From Dicyema japonicum (Eukaryota > Dicyemida > Rhombozoa > Dicyemidae), in NCBI GenBank assembly GCA_011109175.1, contig RDEW01000023.1, positions 724,154 through 788,153 on the forward strand: a stretch of 64,000 nucleotides of DNA, written 5' to 3'. This document shows positions 11,774 to 23,499 of this stretch, piece after piece. The position numbers were made by a program, and so were the translations under genes. The notes below the pieces were generated by a model. That model had not been told where the DNA came from and did not search any database. It saw only the letters and a list, made by a program, of their open reading frames with translations. Numbering within the stretch: position 1 is the first letter of the stretch; every line of letters starts with the position of its first letter.

Positions 11774-12310
11774 ACCTTGCAATATGTTTGCCTTCGAATT
11801 TAGTTACTCTTATGACGGACACAAGGTCTTGTACGACTTTGTGGAGCATCAGGATCCGGTACATGATGATTATATACAGTTATAGCATTCCTGTATGCCC
11901 GGTTTAGCATGGTTTTTTCTCCCTTTGGAGCAATCACCGCAAGCTCCTCCAAGGTTAATATTTTTCCACCAGGTTCCAGAATTCTCGCAAGTGCCTTCTG
12001 TTTCACTTGAAAAGCACAAACCGTTATCTTTAATACCTTTTCCAGGATAAATCGTAGATCGTGAGTCATAGTCCCCACATAAACAGGAACTACGTTCGTA
12101 ACTGTAGATTTTTGAAGATGTTTTACCAGATTAGACATTGGGGTTTTGTTAGTCCTGCTCATCAGGAGACGTTGCAAAACCACCCTTTTGAACCCAGAGT
12201 CAATCTTTCTGATACGCGTAGACCTTGATCAGCTCCCTCATGCATAAATTTGGTGTGTGAGGGCAAGTTCGTCTGACTTTCCTTTCGCATCGGTGACTTA
12301 TATCGATTCC
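11774..12310 (-). pseudogene. RPL18: Ribosomal protein eL18 (RPL18) processed pseudogene
   Basis: The minus strand matches eL18 from GIDISHRCERKVRR (near the N-terminus) through VVLQRLLMSRTN, a GGKILT core, and KFEGKHIAR near the C-terminus. It has no start ATG before GID, a frameshift near 12210 with two residues missing, a stop and frameshift near 11797, and no recognisable end. Unlike every intact gene here it has no 21-29 nt introns, which suggests reverse transcription of an mRNA, probably by one of the LINE machineries. Sequencing errors alone would not explain the missing start and end. Confidence 0.78.
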
Positions 12311-12479
12311 TTAAAATATGAATATAGATTTTTTTGCAAATGTAAAAAAAACTGCAGAACTTTACCAGGATGGTTGTACTTCCCTGGACGGAGTAGTCAC
12401 TTATGTACCATACTATCTGGATGCAAGGTCTGTGCCTAAAGGTTAGCCCAAGTTAAAAAAAGAAATCGTATCAAAAAGT

Positions 12480-12971
12480 CTGTCCGGTTAACAACGGAGA
12501 AAAATCTCTTGTTGAGGGCTTTGAACAATGAAAAAAAACCAGAGAGTTAGAACACAGAAATCCAAATTCTCTCGTCTTTAAACGATATAGATCCACTGCA
12601 GAATTTTGGAACGTTGAGACCTTTCATGGACTGATAAAAGGTCATCTAAGGATGATCACAGCCTAAACCACAAGGAAATCGAAAGAATGTATTTTGCTTC
12701 ATTGAGGCCACAAGGTTTTCAACTCAGTATCTAGGAAGATTCTCGGATAATTTTTAAAACAAAGCTTAACTATGGTTAGCTAACCTCCTTACAGCCGGAA
12801 AGAAAATGTTTTGCATCAGATATTAAAAATATATTCATGGCCTCTTTCTAATAGTGTTCCCCAAGGATCTATTCTGTCTTTCTTTTTATTTAATCTATTT
12901 ATGGCCGGTCTCCAACATCGGAAGTCAAAATGGTATTCTTACTTATGCTGATGATGTCGTCATAGCTTTAC
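12480..12971 (+). mobile_element. LINE RT fragment ending at the catalytic YADD
   Basis: The plus strand carries SVPQGSILSFFLFNLF and, after a frameshift, GILTYADDVVIAL, the RT palm. Upstream sequence from 12480 is frameshifted. The element is cut at 12971 by the terminal repeat of a hAT element. Confidence 0.65.
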
Positions 12972-13300
12972 CAGGGGTTCCCAACCGGTGGTGCTCGCAG
13001 CCCCAGGAGTGCGAAATTTTTAAAATTTATAGTTAATTTTTGTGCACTTCAAATAGAATTCCACAATTGTACATTGGAGGAGATTGAAAATGTACCCTCG
13101 ATTATCTTAAATGGCTTTATATGAACTTATTCCATTTGCAACGACATAATTGTGTGAATCAGGATTCAGCTCTTTTTTGGATATTAAAAATAAATACAGA
13201 AATCTCTCGAAACCAGAAAAAAACATTCGTATTGCGATTAGCAACAAAATCCAAGATTCGACAAAATCATTAAAAATAAACAAGAACAAAAAAGCTATTA
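12972..13300 (+). mobile_element. hAT transposon remnant (left TIR plus transposase C-terminus)
   Basis: Starts with CAGGGGTTCCCAACC, a hAT-type terminal repeat, directly abutting RT codons. At 13120-13270 the plus strand reads LIPFATT and CESGFSSFLDIKNKYRN, the ZBED5/FAM200-like hAT dimerisation motif. Most of the transposase is missing and no right TIR was found, so this is an internally deleted copy. Confidence 0.7.
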
Positions 13301-13420
13301 ATTGTTTACTTTTGCCTAGCTACACTAGAAATCAACGACGCACATGAGATCCTGTGGTTTTCCAGTTGATTTTTGTTGCAATCGTGAGAAGCAGCGCAAT
13401 ACTATCGGCGGGAAAAATTT

Positions 13421-13436
13421 AAGAGAGTTTACTGTA
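13421..13436. repeat. pogo/Tigger-type terminal repeat end
   Basis: AGAGAGTTTACTGTA matches, inverted, the CAGTAAACTCTC end at 55850, including the TA target dinucleotide. No transposase remains next to it. Confidence 0.4.
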
Positions 13437-13867
13437 ATTTTCATAAAACGGTTTAATAATTATCGTTTATTGGTGTCGTAATGTCAGGTCCACTTGAGGA
13501 AAGTGCCCTGATGGCTAACCAGATACCATCTTAGATTAACTTCGAACGAATAGTTCTTTTGAGACAAATCACTTACTTGTTCAAACAATGTGTTCCCGGA
13601 TATGGTTAAAAAATGTGGGGCAACTTGGGGAAATGGGGTCCTCACATATAAGAAAGAATATTTGTCTTTATGGCGGCAACGAGAGACTCCTTTCCATGAC
13701 TATCTCGATCAAGTCCCAGTGAATTGAGTAGGTGCACCCATTTTCGATCGTATTGGAAAAGGCCTCCGCAGGGACAAGGCATAGAGCCTTGGACATCGTT
13801 ACCGAGATTGTGTGTAAAAAAAATCACTAGGAGATGAGGCGAAAATTTAAATAAAGTTTTCATTTTT
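13437..13867. other. Intergenic DNA, nothing recognised
   Basis: The minus-strand frame at 13642-13863 matched nothing I recognise. Confidence 0.4.
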
Positions 13868-14039
13868 AGGTCAACTTTTTATATTTTATAGGTCAACAAT
13901 TTAATTTTTAGAGCAATTTAATTTACTTTTTAAGGTCAGTTTTTTTTGTTTTTAGGTCAACTTTTTATATCTTATAGGTCAAAAATTTAATTTTTAGAGC
14001 AATTTAATTTACTTTTTAAGGTCAGTTTTTTTTGTTTTT
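13868..14039. repeat. Tandem duplication, 2 x 86 bp
   Basis: Two almost identical 86-bp units (13868-13953, 13954-14039) starting AGGTCAACTTTTTATA. Confidence 0.9.
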
Positions 14040-14049
14040 AATGGCAACA

Positions 14050-14330
14050 TTTTGGTTGCCCTAATGATAAGCCTTCTTCACATCCACCCAAAATGACAAA
14101 AGTGAGTTTCCATGAGATACAGAAAGGTCTTGTTGATTAAAGCATGCTTTTTTGCCCCCTGACAATTTTGCACATTGATCTCTACAAACCTGACCTTACT
14201 ACCCACCAATTTGGTCATCAGATTATACATGGTTGGCAGGGAGGTTATCGTTCGATTATATGCAGCAGACTAAGGGTTGTCCTGCCTTATTATCTATTAA
14301 GTTGTTCCAATGTAGACCCAATCAGGAATC
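14050..14330 (-). mobile_element. Group A LINE, RT fragment
   Basis: DNA-level homologue of 38220-38500 (shared words around GACAAAAGTGAGTTTCCATGAGA and TTTGGTCATCAGATTA). There it encodes the CQGTKEEALINKC segment of an R4/Dong-like RT. Confidence 0.6.
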
Positions 14331-14393
14331 GTTTCGGGTTAGTGATACCTTTATGTATCACACGACACATAGTCTCGTGCAATTAAGTACATC

Positions 14394-14676
14394 TTTTGAT
14401 AAAGAAATGATAAACTTTAATAACTCCACTCGTTTTCTAATCAAAGAGACCTCCTATAAAGATTTAGATCAGCTGATTATTAAAAGGAGGATTCTGTCCG
14501 CTTTATCATTTATTGAAAGTAAACGAAAATGACGGATTTTGATAAAGAAATGATAAACTTTAATAACTCCACTCGTTTTCTAATCAAAGAGACCTCCTAT
14601 AAAGATTTAGATCAGCTGATTATCAAAAGGAGGATTCTGTCCGCTTTATCATTTATTGAAAGTAAACGAAAATGAC
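14394..14676. repeat. Direct duplication, 143-bp period
   Basis: Unit 14394-14533 is repeated at 14537-14676 with about one mismatch. The unit carries an open frame (plus strand, ending in LSFIESKRK and a TGA) that I could not assign. Confidence 0.85.
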
Positions 14677-14689
14677 AGAAGTGGCAAAT

Positions 14690-14960
14690 TAACCATGGTA
14701 TTAATTAAATTAAATTTATTTCATAGACCAAGGGTAACCGAACTAACTAACTCATTGATCCTGACTCGTTCAAGCGTTCCAGATCCTGTTTCCAGGTAGC
14801 GACATTGTCCCCGGGGAAAGAATAGTTGAATACTCTTGATGCCGGCCAGGCATCGGGCGTCTCCTAAGTAAAGTAGATCCAATAACGCCATCGGAAGGAA
14901 AAAAATAATTTATGCCATATTAGCCACATAGCACCACGTGGCCAATATAATGTGATAAGT
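14690..14960. repeat. Diverged dispersed repeat, copy 1
   Basis: Shares ordered words with 32830-33110: AACTAACTAA, GTTTCCA, GCCAG, and TTAGCCAC..AGCACCAC.TGG at the end. Nature unknown. Confidence 0.4.
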
Positions 14961-15009
14961 TAATTATTGTCATTATTGAATCAGTAAACCACCGTCATAT
15001 CTAAAATAA

Positions 15010-15400
15010 ACAAAATCTCAGCCTCCCTCAACAGTCTCCGTATCTTTTCTCGCTGTTCCGCTTGCATTCCTGCATATTTCCGATAAGGACGGGGTCCGCA
15101 TACTCGAGTCTTTTACAGGGGCACTGTTCCAGTCGCCTCTATCATATTTTTTAGGTTTCTGGGCAGGATTTCCACACGGGAATATTTCTTTAGTAAGTTT
15201 GCTGCCTTCAATTGAATATTGCATATCCTGTCCAAATTCGTTGCAGCAAGGTTAGATCCCCAGATATTACATGCGTATTCTATTGTAGCAACGATTAACT
15301 GTTTGTATATGACATACAGTCCACTATTTCTTTTAGGTTTCCCAAGAGCGCCTTCAGAAAGTTGATTTTCCTCGTACAAAGGAATAACATATCTTCTACA
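15010..15400 (-). mobile_element. Group C-like LINE, C-terminal part of RT ORF
   Basis: The minus strand reads VIYKQLIVATIEYACNIWGS, the I..P.i.YG..iW block after the RT palm, followed by L..IQ..A. A shorter copy is at 25595-25770. Confidence 0.55.
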
Positions 15401-16369
15401 TATTTTATAAAGGTTAACAAGGTGTCAAACTCCAGGATTTTTTGGTACTTGTTTTGCGGGATATTTTTTTTAATGGCGAGAATGACGAGTGTGTAAGATT
15501 TAAGGAAAAACTCTGAGCTAAGGTGGAAAATTAAAATAATTAAATTTTCATTACGAGACAACAGTTAAGGCGAAAAAACAAAGTAATATTTGCGGATAGC
15601 ATTATTGAAAAAGAGAAAAATGTACAGACATTATTGTCTGATACTTCCAGTTATCCTATAAGTTGGCCAATAAATCATTTGTCGAATCTAATATTCCTCT
15701 CTACAAAATGAAGCGCCCTTCTTGTTACGTTTATTGGAAGAGTAAACTTATCAATTAAACCTGAAACAACAGATTTAATTCAAATAAAATAAATGAAATT
15801 GTTGGCCAATTAATATTTCTCAGTAATAGTCGCCATCATGACCAGGCATGCCATTATATCCACCCAAAGTCTCTAAATTAAACATCCCACTGACAATGTT
15901 TAAACAACTTTCTCGACTTATACAGCAACAATTTATTAACTATTCTATTAGTTTTCTGGAGTTTATTATATCTGAGTCCTACCTGGACTCAAAACCTGGA
16001 CCCTTCCTCCTTTTTTAGTTTTCTCATAACGTTTTTCACAGTTTTATGTATATCCTGGATCTTTGATCCCCTTCTGAAACCGTTGATCCTCATTGCTTCT
16101 TCAATATACAGTCTATCCATATAATTATTGACGGAATTCATTTAATAATTTATAATTTTTTATAGACACTACTATTTTTTAATTTTAGAAGCAAAAATAG
16201 AAATGCTATTCTTTGCTATTTTTTTCAAATTGCTAATAAAATATACGCCGAGCTCGGATGCTTATGTCTATCAATGTGACATTTGTTGTTGTGGTTGAGT
16301 TTATTCTTATAATATGGACAAACAGATTATAGGATCACCAGAACTTCAAAATTAATTTTCCAAATCGGC
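15401..16369. other. Unassigned DNA
   Basis: No supported gene. A minus-strand segment near 15830-15890 encodes a Gly/Tyr-rich C-terminus (LGGYNGMPGHDGDYY and a stop) after an acceptor-like ATTTAG, but no upstream exons could be tied to it. Confidence 0.3.
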
Positions 16370-16960
16370 CCAAAAATCAAATGGCACAGGAAGTCGTCAA
16401 GACTACGTTAAAAGTCTTATGATGGAGGAAAAGTGAATGGAAATGGTTCAAAGTCTTCTGTACCTGACTGATTTTCAACTCGATTGAAAATTTGTAATGG
16501 GAATGTAGAATCCTCCTATCAAAGTTATTAGCGATGTCGGGTCCAACCTCAGGGCGTGTCCAAATAGTCTCCAACGAAACCTTATGATCTCGAGAATTAC
16601 TGGTGTACAGTCACATATTTTGTACAGTCCTTTCCACGAGATCTTGGGTGGCCATGACATTTTAGTTATGTTTCTTAGATGATTCCTGTGAAACTAATTT
16701 AGCCTCTCCAATTCGTCTTTTGAGGTGCCTTGGATCCCAGAGTTGTATAGGAGGATTGGATTGATATAGGTGTCGTACAATGCCGCGTTTGCCATGGTTT
16801 TTTTCCGTATGTATCACTATCTCCTAATAGGGAGCCAAGGTTCTTGTGTTTCTCCATTTCTCTTCGAGTGAGTTATTTATTCGTCTTATTTCCATCCGTT
16901 CTGTTTTTTCTCTGTTCCGTTTCCTTGTTAGTATTATTTATAAAAATGTTTGAATTTATT
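16370..16960 (-). mobile_element. Group B LINE, RT C-terminal region
   Basis: The minus strand gives KTMANAALYDTYINPILLYN, GTSKDELERL, then MSWPPKISWKGLY and FRWRLFGHALRLDP, the usual order after an RT palm. The final part overlaps in sequence with 58500-59170. Confidence 0.65.
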
Positions 16961-17314
16961 AAATTATTATATATTGGTTAAGTCTATCTCGGCCAAAATA
17001 GTTTTTATTATGCTCAGACTTCAATAAAGCAGATACACGAACTCAATTATTGTTAATTTCAGTTCCTTATCTTCAACTGCAAAGAACCGTAATTTTAGAT
17101 CATCCTTCTGTAATAGTGCTTTACCGTCTTATCAGAAAATTAATAAAATCGTATTATTAGAAAATTAATAAATCTTTACAGAACAAGACCTCGTTTTGGA
17201 ACACTTATAATTATTTTAATTTAAAATTAATTTTTACAGTTTCTATGTTTTGCTACAATTAATTTTTAAATCACGTGCAGATTTTTGTTCATTTTTTTGC
17301 TTGTCTTAAAGTTA
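16961..17314. other. AT-rich intergenic DNA, nothing firm
   Basis: A short plus-strand frame near 17060-17150 lies between acceptor- and donor-like signals but is too short to assign. Confidence 0.3.
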
Positions 17315-17638
17315 TCTTGGTGGCATAGTGGTTAGGTGTCGGGCTAAAGTGACTTAGGTTACGGGTTCAATTCTCGCTGCCGTTCACCTGGTGGAAGGTT
17401 CCACGCATCTACGATGCCAAAAGGGTATGACGAGTGACGCCGTCATCAGTGGATACTCACTGCAGAACTGGATTGCCTAGAAAGGACCCACATACAAGAA
17501 AAAGAAAAAAATAGAAGTGGAGATCATTTCTTGGTTCTATAATTAGTTAAAATTAATTGTCATTAACTTAAATAAAGTATGTCTCCTGCCAATACGGAGC
17601 TATAAATACTATGGCTCTTGTGAAAAGGCTGTTATTAT
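17315..17638 (+). repeat. tRNA-derived SINE, full copy with intact pol III boxes
   Basis: Box A TGGCATAGTGG at 17321-17331 and box B GGTTCAATTCT at 17364-17374 both fit the pol III consensus. The body continues with TGGTGGAAGGTTCCACGCAT, a poly-purine stretch, and a 3' region with CGGAGCTATAAATAC. Best-preserved copy of the family. Confidence 0.85.
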
Positions 17639-18159
17639 GCAACCTGTCCATTTATGTGCCGTGTCCTTGTGGTCACATTATATATTGGCTTCAGATTTAA
17701 AATTATTAATTTTTAGTGAGTTTGTTCTCTTTTTTAAACTTATTTTGAAAAACTAAAGCTATGAGTTTCAAATTAATAGTTACTTAAATTCCACTTAATG
17801 GTACTTATTATTCTAATTATGATTGATTTTTATTATTAGCACTGTCATAGAAACAAATGTTAACACACACTAGATTATCTTTTCCACTAGGTTTTTACAC
17901 CATCATTGGTTGTAGGTCATATTCATAATCACATCGGTGTCGTCTCCAGTTTTTAGTTCATTTTTTTCGCGCGTTGAAGGTATCTAGCAATAAGACAAGA
18001 CAGTGCGAGGTCAGACACAAAATTCCGATTTGTCCTTGACGTAATAGGATTCCATTGCCCTATTTTATTTTTTATCATTGATTTTTACTCAATTCCTATT
18101 TTTACTTAAAACAACTATTTTTATAAATTAAACTAAATGGGACATATTAAGGAAACAAT
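17639..18159. other. Intergenic DNA, nothing recognised
   Basis: No supported gene or repeat. Confidence 0.45.
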
Positions 18160-18345
18160 TTAATTAGAACTGTGTTCATCACTATCTGTTAGCATGTTTT
18201 TCGCCATAAGAGACTTAACTTCATTTTCATTCAGTCCCTCAAATATATTTGCCAAGGTAAACCGTCTTTCATTTCTATATACTGGGTTTTCAATATCTTC
18301 ACGAATCTGTTCATCGAGATCCTCAAATCTGAATGACCCGTACAT
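18160..18345 (-). CDS. Small acidic protein or terminal exon, unknown
   Basis: Open frame of 61 codons on the same strand as, and 162 bp downstream of, the Hippo kinase stop. It is acidic and polar (FRFEDLDEQIREDIENP, NENEVKSL, DSDEHSSN at the end) with a likely helical middle. It is distinct from the SARAH tail, which is already in the kinase gene. It may be a stand-alone small gene or the last exon of one whose first exons I could not find between 18346 and 18500. Confidence 0.4.
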   Translation of the reverse strand: MYGSFRFEDLDEQIREDIENPVYRNERRFTLANIFEGLNENEVKSLMAKNMLTDSDEHSSN

Positions 18346-18507
18346 TAATATTACTGATGAACGATTGTTATATATATAATGACATCGTGGTTAACAGTTC
18401 AATTGTACCTGTGACATATATAATCAATTTTATGTTATTTCTTAATTTATTAAAGCATGACAAAATATAATATCAATATAATCCAATAATAAACTAATAA
18501 TCCTAAA

Positions 18508-19957
<1,450 letters not shown>

Positions 19958-20039
19958 ATTATTTTTGAATAATTATAAGCTTATTAGTTAATCTTTATAA
20001 TAAATTATTTTTAATATTCATTTAATTAAAATTTTATTT

Positions 20040-20336
20040 AATCTATTAAGAAATAGGAGAGTGTTGTTTAGAAATAACGTTAGCTCCAACTTGAATTGAC
20101 TGTGATTTGTAGTGAAAAGTGTTATTGATGACTTTTCGTTAGAAGGTATAAGGAAATTTTGGTCCATTCAATAAGAAAATTTTTCAATATGTTCTTTTAG
20201 GATCATAGAAGAAATGGATGGTTACGTCGCGGTGGTGAGAGACAATTATGATATCGTCGGAATAAGAAAGAAGAAGAAAAGTGAAGGAACACCCGAAAAC
20301 TCGGATCTTTACTTGGCGATTCAGAAGATATTATAC
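20040..20336 (+). other. Possible exon, unknown
   Basis: After an acceptor-like TTCTTTTAG near 20201, an open frame reads EEMDGYVAVVRDNYDIVG, a Lys-rich run and a stop near 20342. It looks protein-like, but no upstream exon could be joined. It could belong to the LINE that follows. Confidence 0.25.
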
Positions 20337-20369
20337 GACTAAAGATATTGGCCACAACTAATAAATTAC

Positions 20370-20830
20370 AATTTATTTTGATGAGAAAGAATCAAATTTC
20401 TACAATTACCCTTATTTAATGGATTTGTCAGACCAGTAATCAAAGAAAGATATGGAACACCTCGAATCATTTCACAGAGGTCAAATAAGAAAACTGACTG
20501 ATTGTGGACCAGTTTGAACGTATTTGAAGCCCGTTGGCGCCTTTTTGACATATTCTACGGATCGGTGAAGAAAAACCATGCAATGCCGCCATGGAAGAAT
20601 TTTTCGGCATACTGAATTTTCTAAATTCAAAGAACGTCCAATAGGTCGTCTTTCCAGGACACTTGCATAGGATTATGCTGCGATCGGTGGCCGATTGGTG
20701 GATGCAGACGATCTGGACGAAACTAGGAGGCGAGCAAGACAATGAAAAGGATAGAGAAGGCTAACGGCAGTAATAGTCGAAAACATGTCACAAGCGAAAC
20801 CATAACCACTGTTTACTGGGAATACAGACG
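20370..20830 (+). mobile_element. Group B LINE, RT C-terminal tail
   Basis: Plus strand, over frameshifts: RYGTPRIISQRSN, FEARWRLFDI, then GRLVDADDLDETRRRARQ. The same tail as 437-770 in better condition; together they define a repeat family. Confidence 0.65.
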
Positions 20831-21049
20831 CACTTAACTATAAGAAGAATTATGTCCTGGTTTGTTGAAAATAACGGTTTGATTAAAAATAGTAGAACTC
20901 TTTTAGTAATCTTCGAAATAACAGACAAAAGCGAAGAAGGATCAGAAGGGTTACGGTTATACTTCAAATAGGAATGATTGTGGATTTCTTCCAGAGCATC
21001 AGCAATTATACAGATTGTGCAAAGAGTGGAAAGAACACAAGAAATATTT

Positions 21050-21295
21050 TTAAGTACGCGTTCTATTCCACGTTAATAGTTTGTATACGTCTTCGTGATC
21101 CTCCTTTTCGGACGTTGATAGTCGAAGGTAATTAAAATCGAATTTTGGACAATTGGGAGATCCTAAAAGACATCCCATTGATCGTCGAGAGCGATACTGA
21201 GAACAGAGGGAAAGTATTAGAATGATCGGAACGCAGAGCAAAACGAATGTGTAGAACAGAATTATTAAGAAAACTAAATCCTCCAAATCTTGCAT
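21050..21295 (-). CDS. Hypothetical short membrane protein
   Basis: 81-residue frame starting at an ATG at 21295. A hydrophobic stretch (VFLIILFYTFVLLCVPIILI) lies at residues 8-27 after an acidic start, followed by YRSRRSM and a soluble tail ending WNRTRT. This looks like a type III or signal-anchored protein. No family recognised and no introns needed, so it may be a chance frame or a last exon. Confidence 0.35.
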   Translation of the reverse strand: MQDLEDLVFLIILFYTFVLLCVPIILILSLCSQYRSRRSMGCLLGSPNCPKFDFNYLRLSTSEKEDHEDVYKLLTWNRTRT

Positions 21296-22469
21296 AATTT
21301 GCACTCCACCTTTATCAGGTTTGTTAGAAGATATTCATTCAACATTGAAAGAATTTTCTTGGTTGCGTCGCGTTTGGCTTTATTGAAGAAATGGAAGGTC
21401 CCTCAATTTTCTTGTTAGGGATTAAGCTCATGGAGGAGTAAACTATCATGATCTTGTTTAAAAAGTTCTTGTTCTCTAGGTCTCCGCAAGGAGGCGATCT
21501 CATAGAGTTAGTAAAGCCCCTAAAAGTACTCCATATCCTCGTGAGGGAGGATAGTTTTTTAGGGCAGAGGTTTTCAGAAAATAATTCTCGCACCACACTA
21601 ATCGTAAAAAAATAATCCACGGAACACATTAAAAAATAAAAAATTGAAATTTTTTCGGATACGTAAAAGTGAGGACAAAAATTGGTAATTTAATTGGCAA
21701 ATTTTTATTAATATAAAACAAAAACAATAAATTAGAGAATGCGTCGAGAATTGGTAATTGAATCACACTTTTCCTTCGAAAGTAAAAAACAAATATAAAG
21801 AAAAAATCCGACGAGAAAGTGTTATCTGACAATGGTATCTTTATTATTTTGTTCATATTTATGACCAAGCATCTACAGTTGACTGGATCTACAATACATA
21901 GTAAAAACTAAATAATACATGTGTTGTTTTTTCAAATGTATAAAATAATTCACAGATTTTTTGGAATAGTCGGATTAATTTAATTTTAATAATTAGTTTT
22001 AATTTGTCTATTTTTTTAAATTAATTAAACCAAAACGGGGTAATTGGTAGGCCATAATTCTGAAGATCTTAGAAGGGTAGGGAAAGTCGAACGGTTCTCT
22101 TTCATGCTGATGTTGGAGGCTGGGATCACTTAATGTAGCAAGTTAATACTTTCTTTCTTGGTGGTCTTGGGGTTTTAAAATAAAATAAATAATTAAACCA
22201 AAAAATGTAAATAAATTTTTCAAATTTGCATTTGGCTGACGGCACACCAATTTCTGGTTTAGAATGTACATAAGGTAATTCCAGTCGCTTTCCTGTTAAA
22301 TCTTAGCCTTGTTTCTGATCTCTCTCCAAGGCTCGAATCCTCATCATTGTTTTCCAAGATTGAATCTGTAGGCTTTTTAAGCAACTTCTTTTCATCTTGA
22401 ATGAATCGGATGCACGGGATCTTCGCAATTATATTCTTTTATAGCTTCTGCTAGATTATTTGTCCTGTT
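21296..22469. other. AT-rich intergenic DNA, nothing recognised
   Basis: Short minus-strand frames at 21339-21629 and 21629-21868 matched no family. Confidence 0.4.
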
Positions 22470-22840
22470 AGATTCATTTACGCTTTTCTCGGGATTGCGA
22501 TTTTTTAGAAGCTGTCTAGATTGTCTTTAAGCCAAATTTTCAAATTGTTTGGAATCTTAAAGCCAAAAATCCTCCTAGTGAGTAATTTCTTTGAAATCGA
22601 ATCAAACACCTTCTGTATGTCAACAAATAAGACTCTTTTGATACCGAGGTTTGCATAGTAGGCCCTCCTTGATGAATGTCGTCAAGCGTGTAAGGTGAGT
22701 AGTTGTGAAGTTAGGCTTCTTAAAACCACGTTGGAAGGATACGTCTGAGAAATAATTTAATCTGATCGAGAATTAATTTGTCCAGAATTTTTGAAGAGAC
22801 ACACAGAAGTCAGTAAAGAGGCTTAGGGTGGGCATGATGT
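22470..22840 (-). mobile_element. LINE RT fragment (Jockey-like)
   Basis: The minus strand reads VSSKILDKLI, QRGFKKPNF and VLFVDIQKVFDS, the RT fingers and first catalytic Asp. Related to 31485-31920. Frameshifted. Confidence 0.55.
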
Positions 22841-23499
22841 TACTTCAAACGCTTCCCTGTTTCATCTTAGCCTTGTATCTGATCTCTCCAAGACTCGAAT
22901 CCTCGTCCTGGATTCCCAAGAATGAATCTGTAGTTTTCTCTCAAGGCTCGGATCCTCGTCCTGGTTTCCCAAGAATGAATTTGTGGTAAGAAGACTACTT
23001 GATGTAGCTAATTAAAACGGTGATTCAATAAAAAATTGCCAATTTTATGGAGTAATCTTCTAACGTCGTATATACAACTTTTTGGTTTGTTAATAGGTGA
23101 ATTTAAATAATAACTTTATTTTTTTACCCAAGAGGGAACTCAAAGAAGAGCGTCTTCTTGTGACGACTAAATTAAACTTCCAATAATCCATTACAGATTT
23201 CTGATTCTGAAGAGAAATGAAGTAGGTCCCCTCTTTTTCATTTTCATCACACGTCCTTCAGTCACGGACACGTGACTTCTATTGTCGGATTAATCGCCAA
23301 ATCACATTTTAACTATATTATAAAAATCAAAATTTCAACCTCTTCTATCTAGGAACCAGCCCACGTGTTCCCTTAATTTACTGGCGATTTTACTGGTAAC
23401 CCATATTAACGTCAACAAATAAATATATCTTGGTTGAGGTGGTAAAGTCCCTCTTTAGTAAAAAGTGCTGGTAATGTCTCAAAACACAATGGAAAAAAT
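22841..23499. other. Intergenic DNA with a local imperfect duplication
   Basis: The words TCTCTCCAAGACTCGAATCCTCGTCCTGG recur near 22320, 22880 and 22940. No gene. Confidence 0.4.

Noticed and set aside
17321-17390. Possible tRNA gene (good box A and box B)
   Set aside because: No acceptor stem pairing or CCA-proximal end follows, and the same head recurs attached to the same unrelated body at 3643-3972.
18241-18265. 25-nt GT-AG stretch inside the small acidic frame
   Set aside because: Removing it gives an immediate stop, so it is better read as coding.
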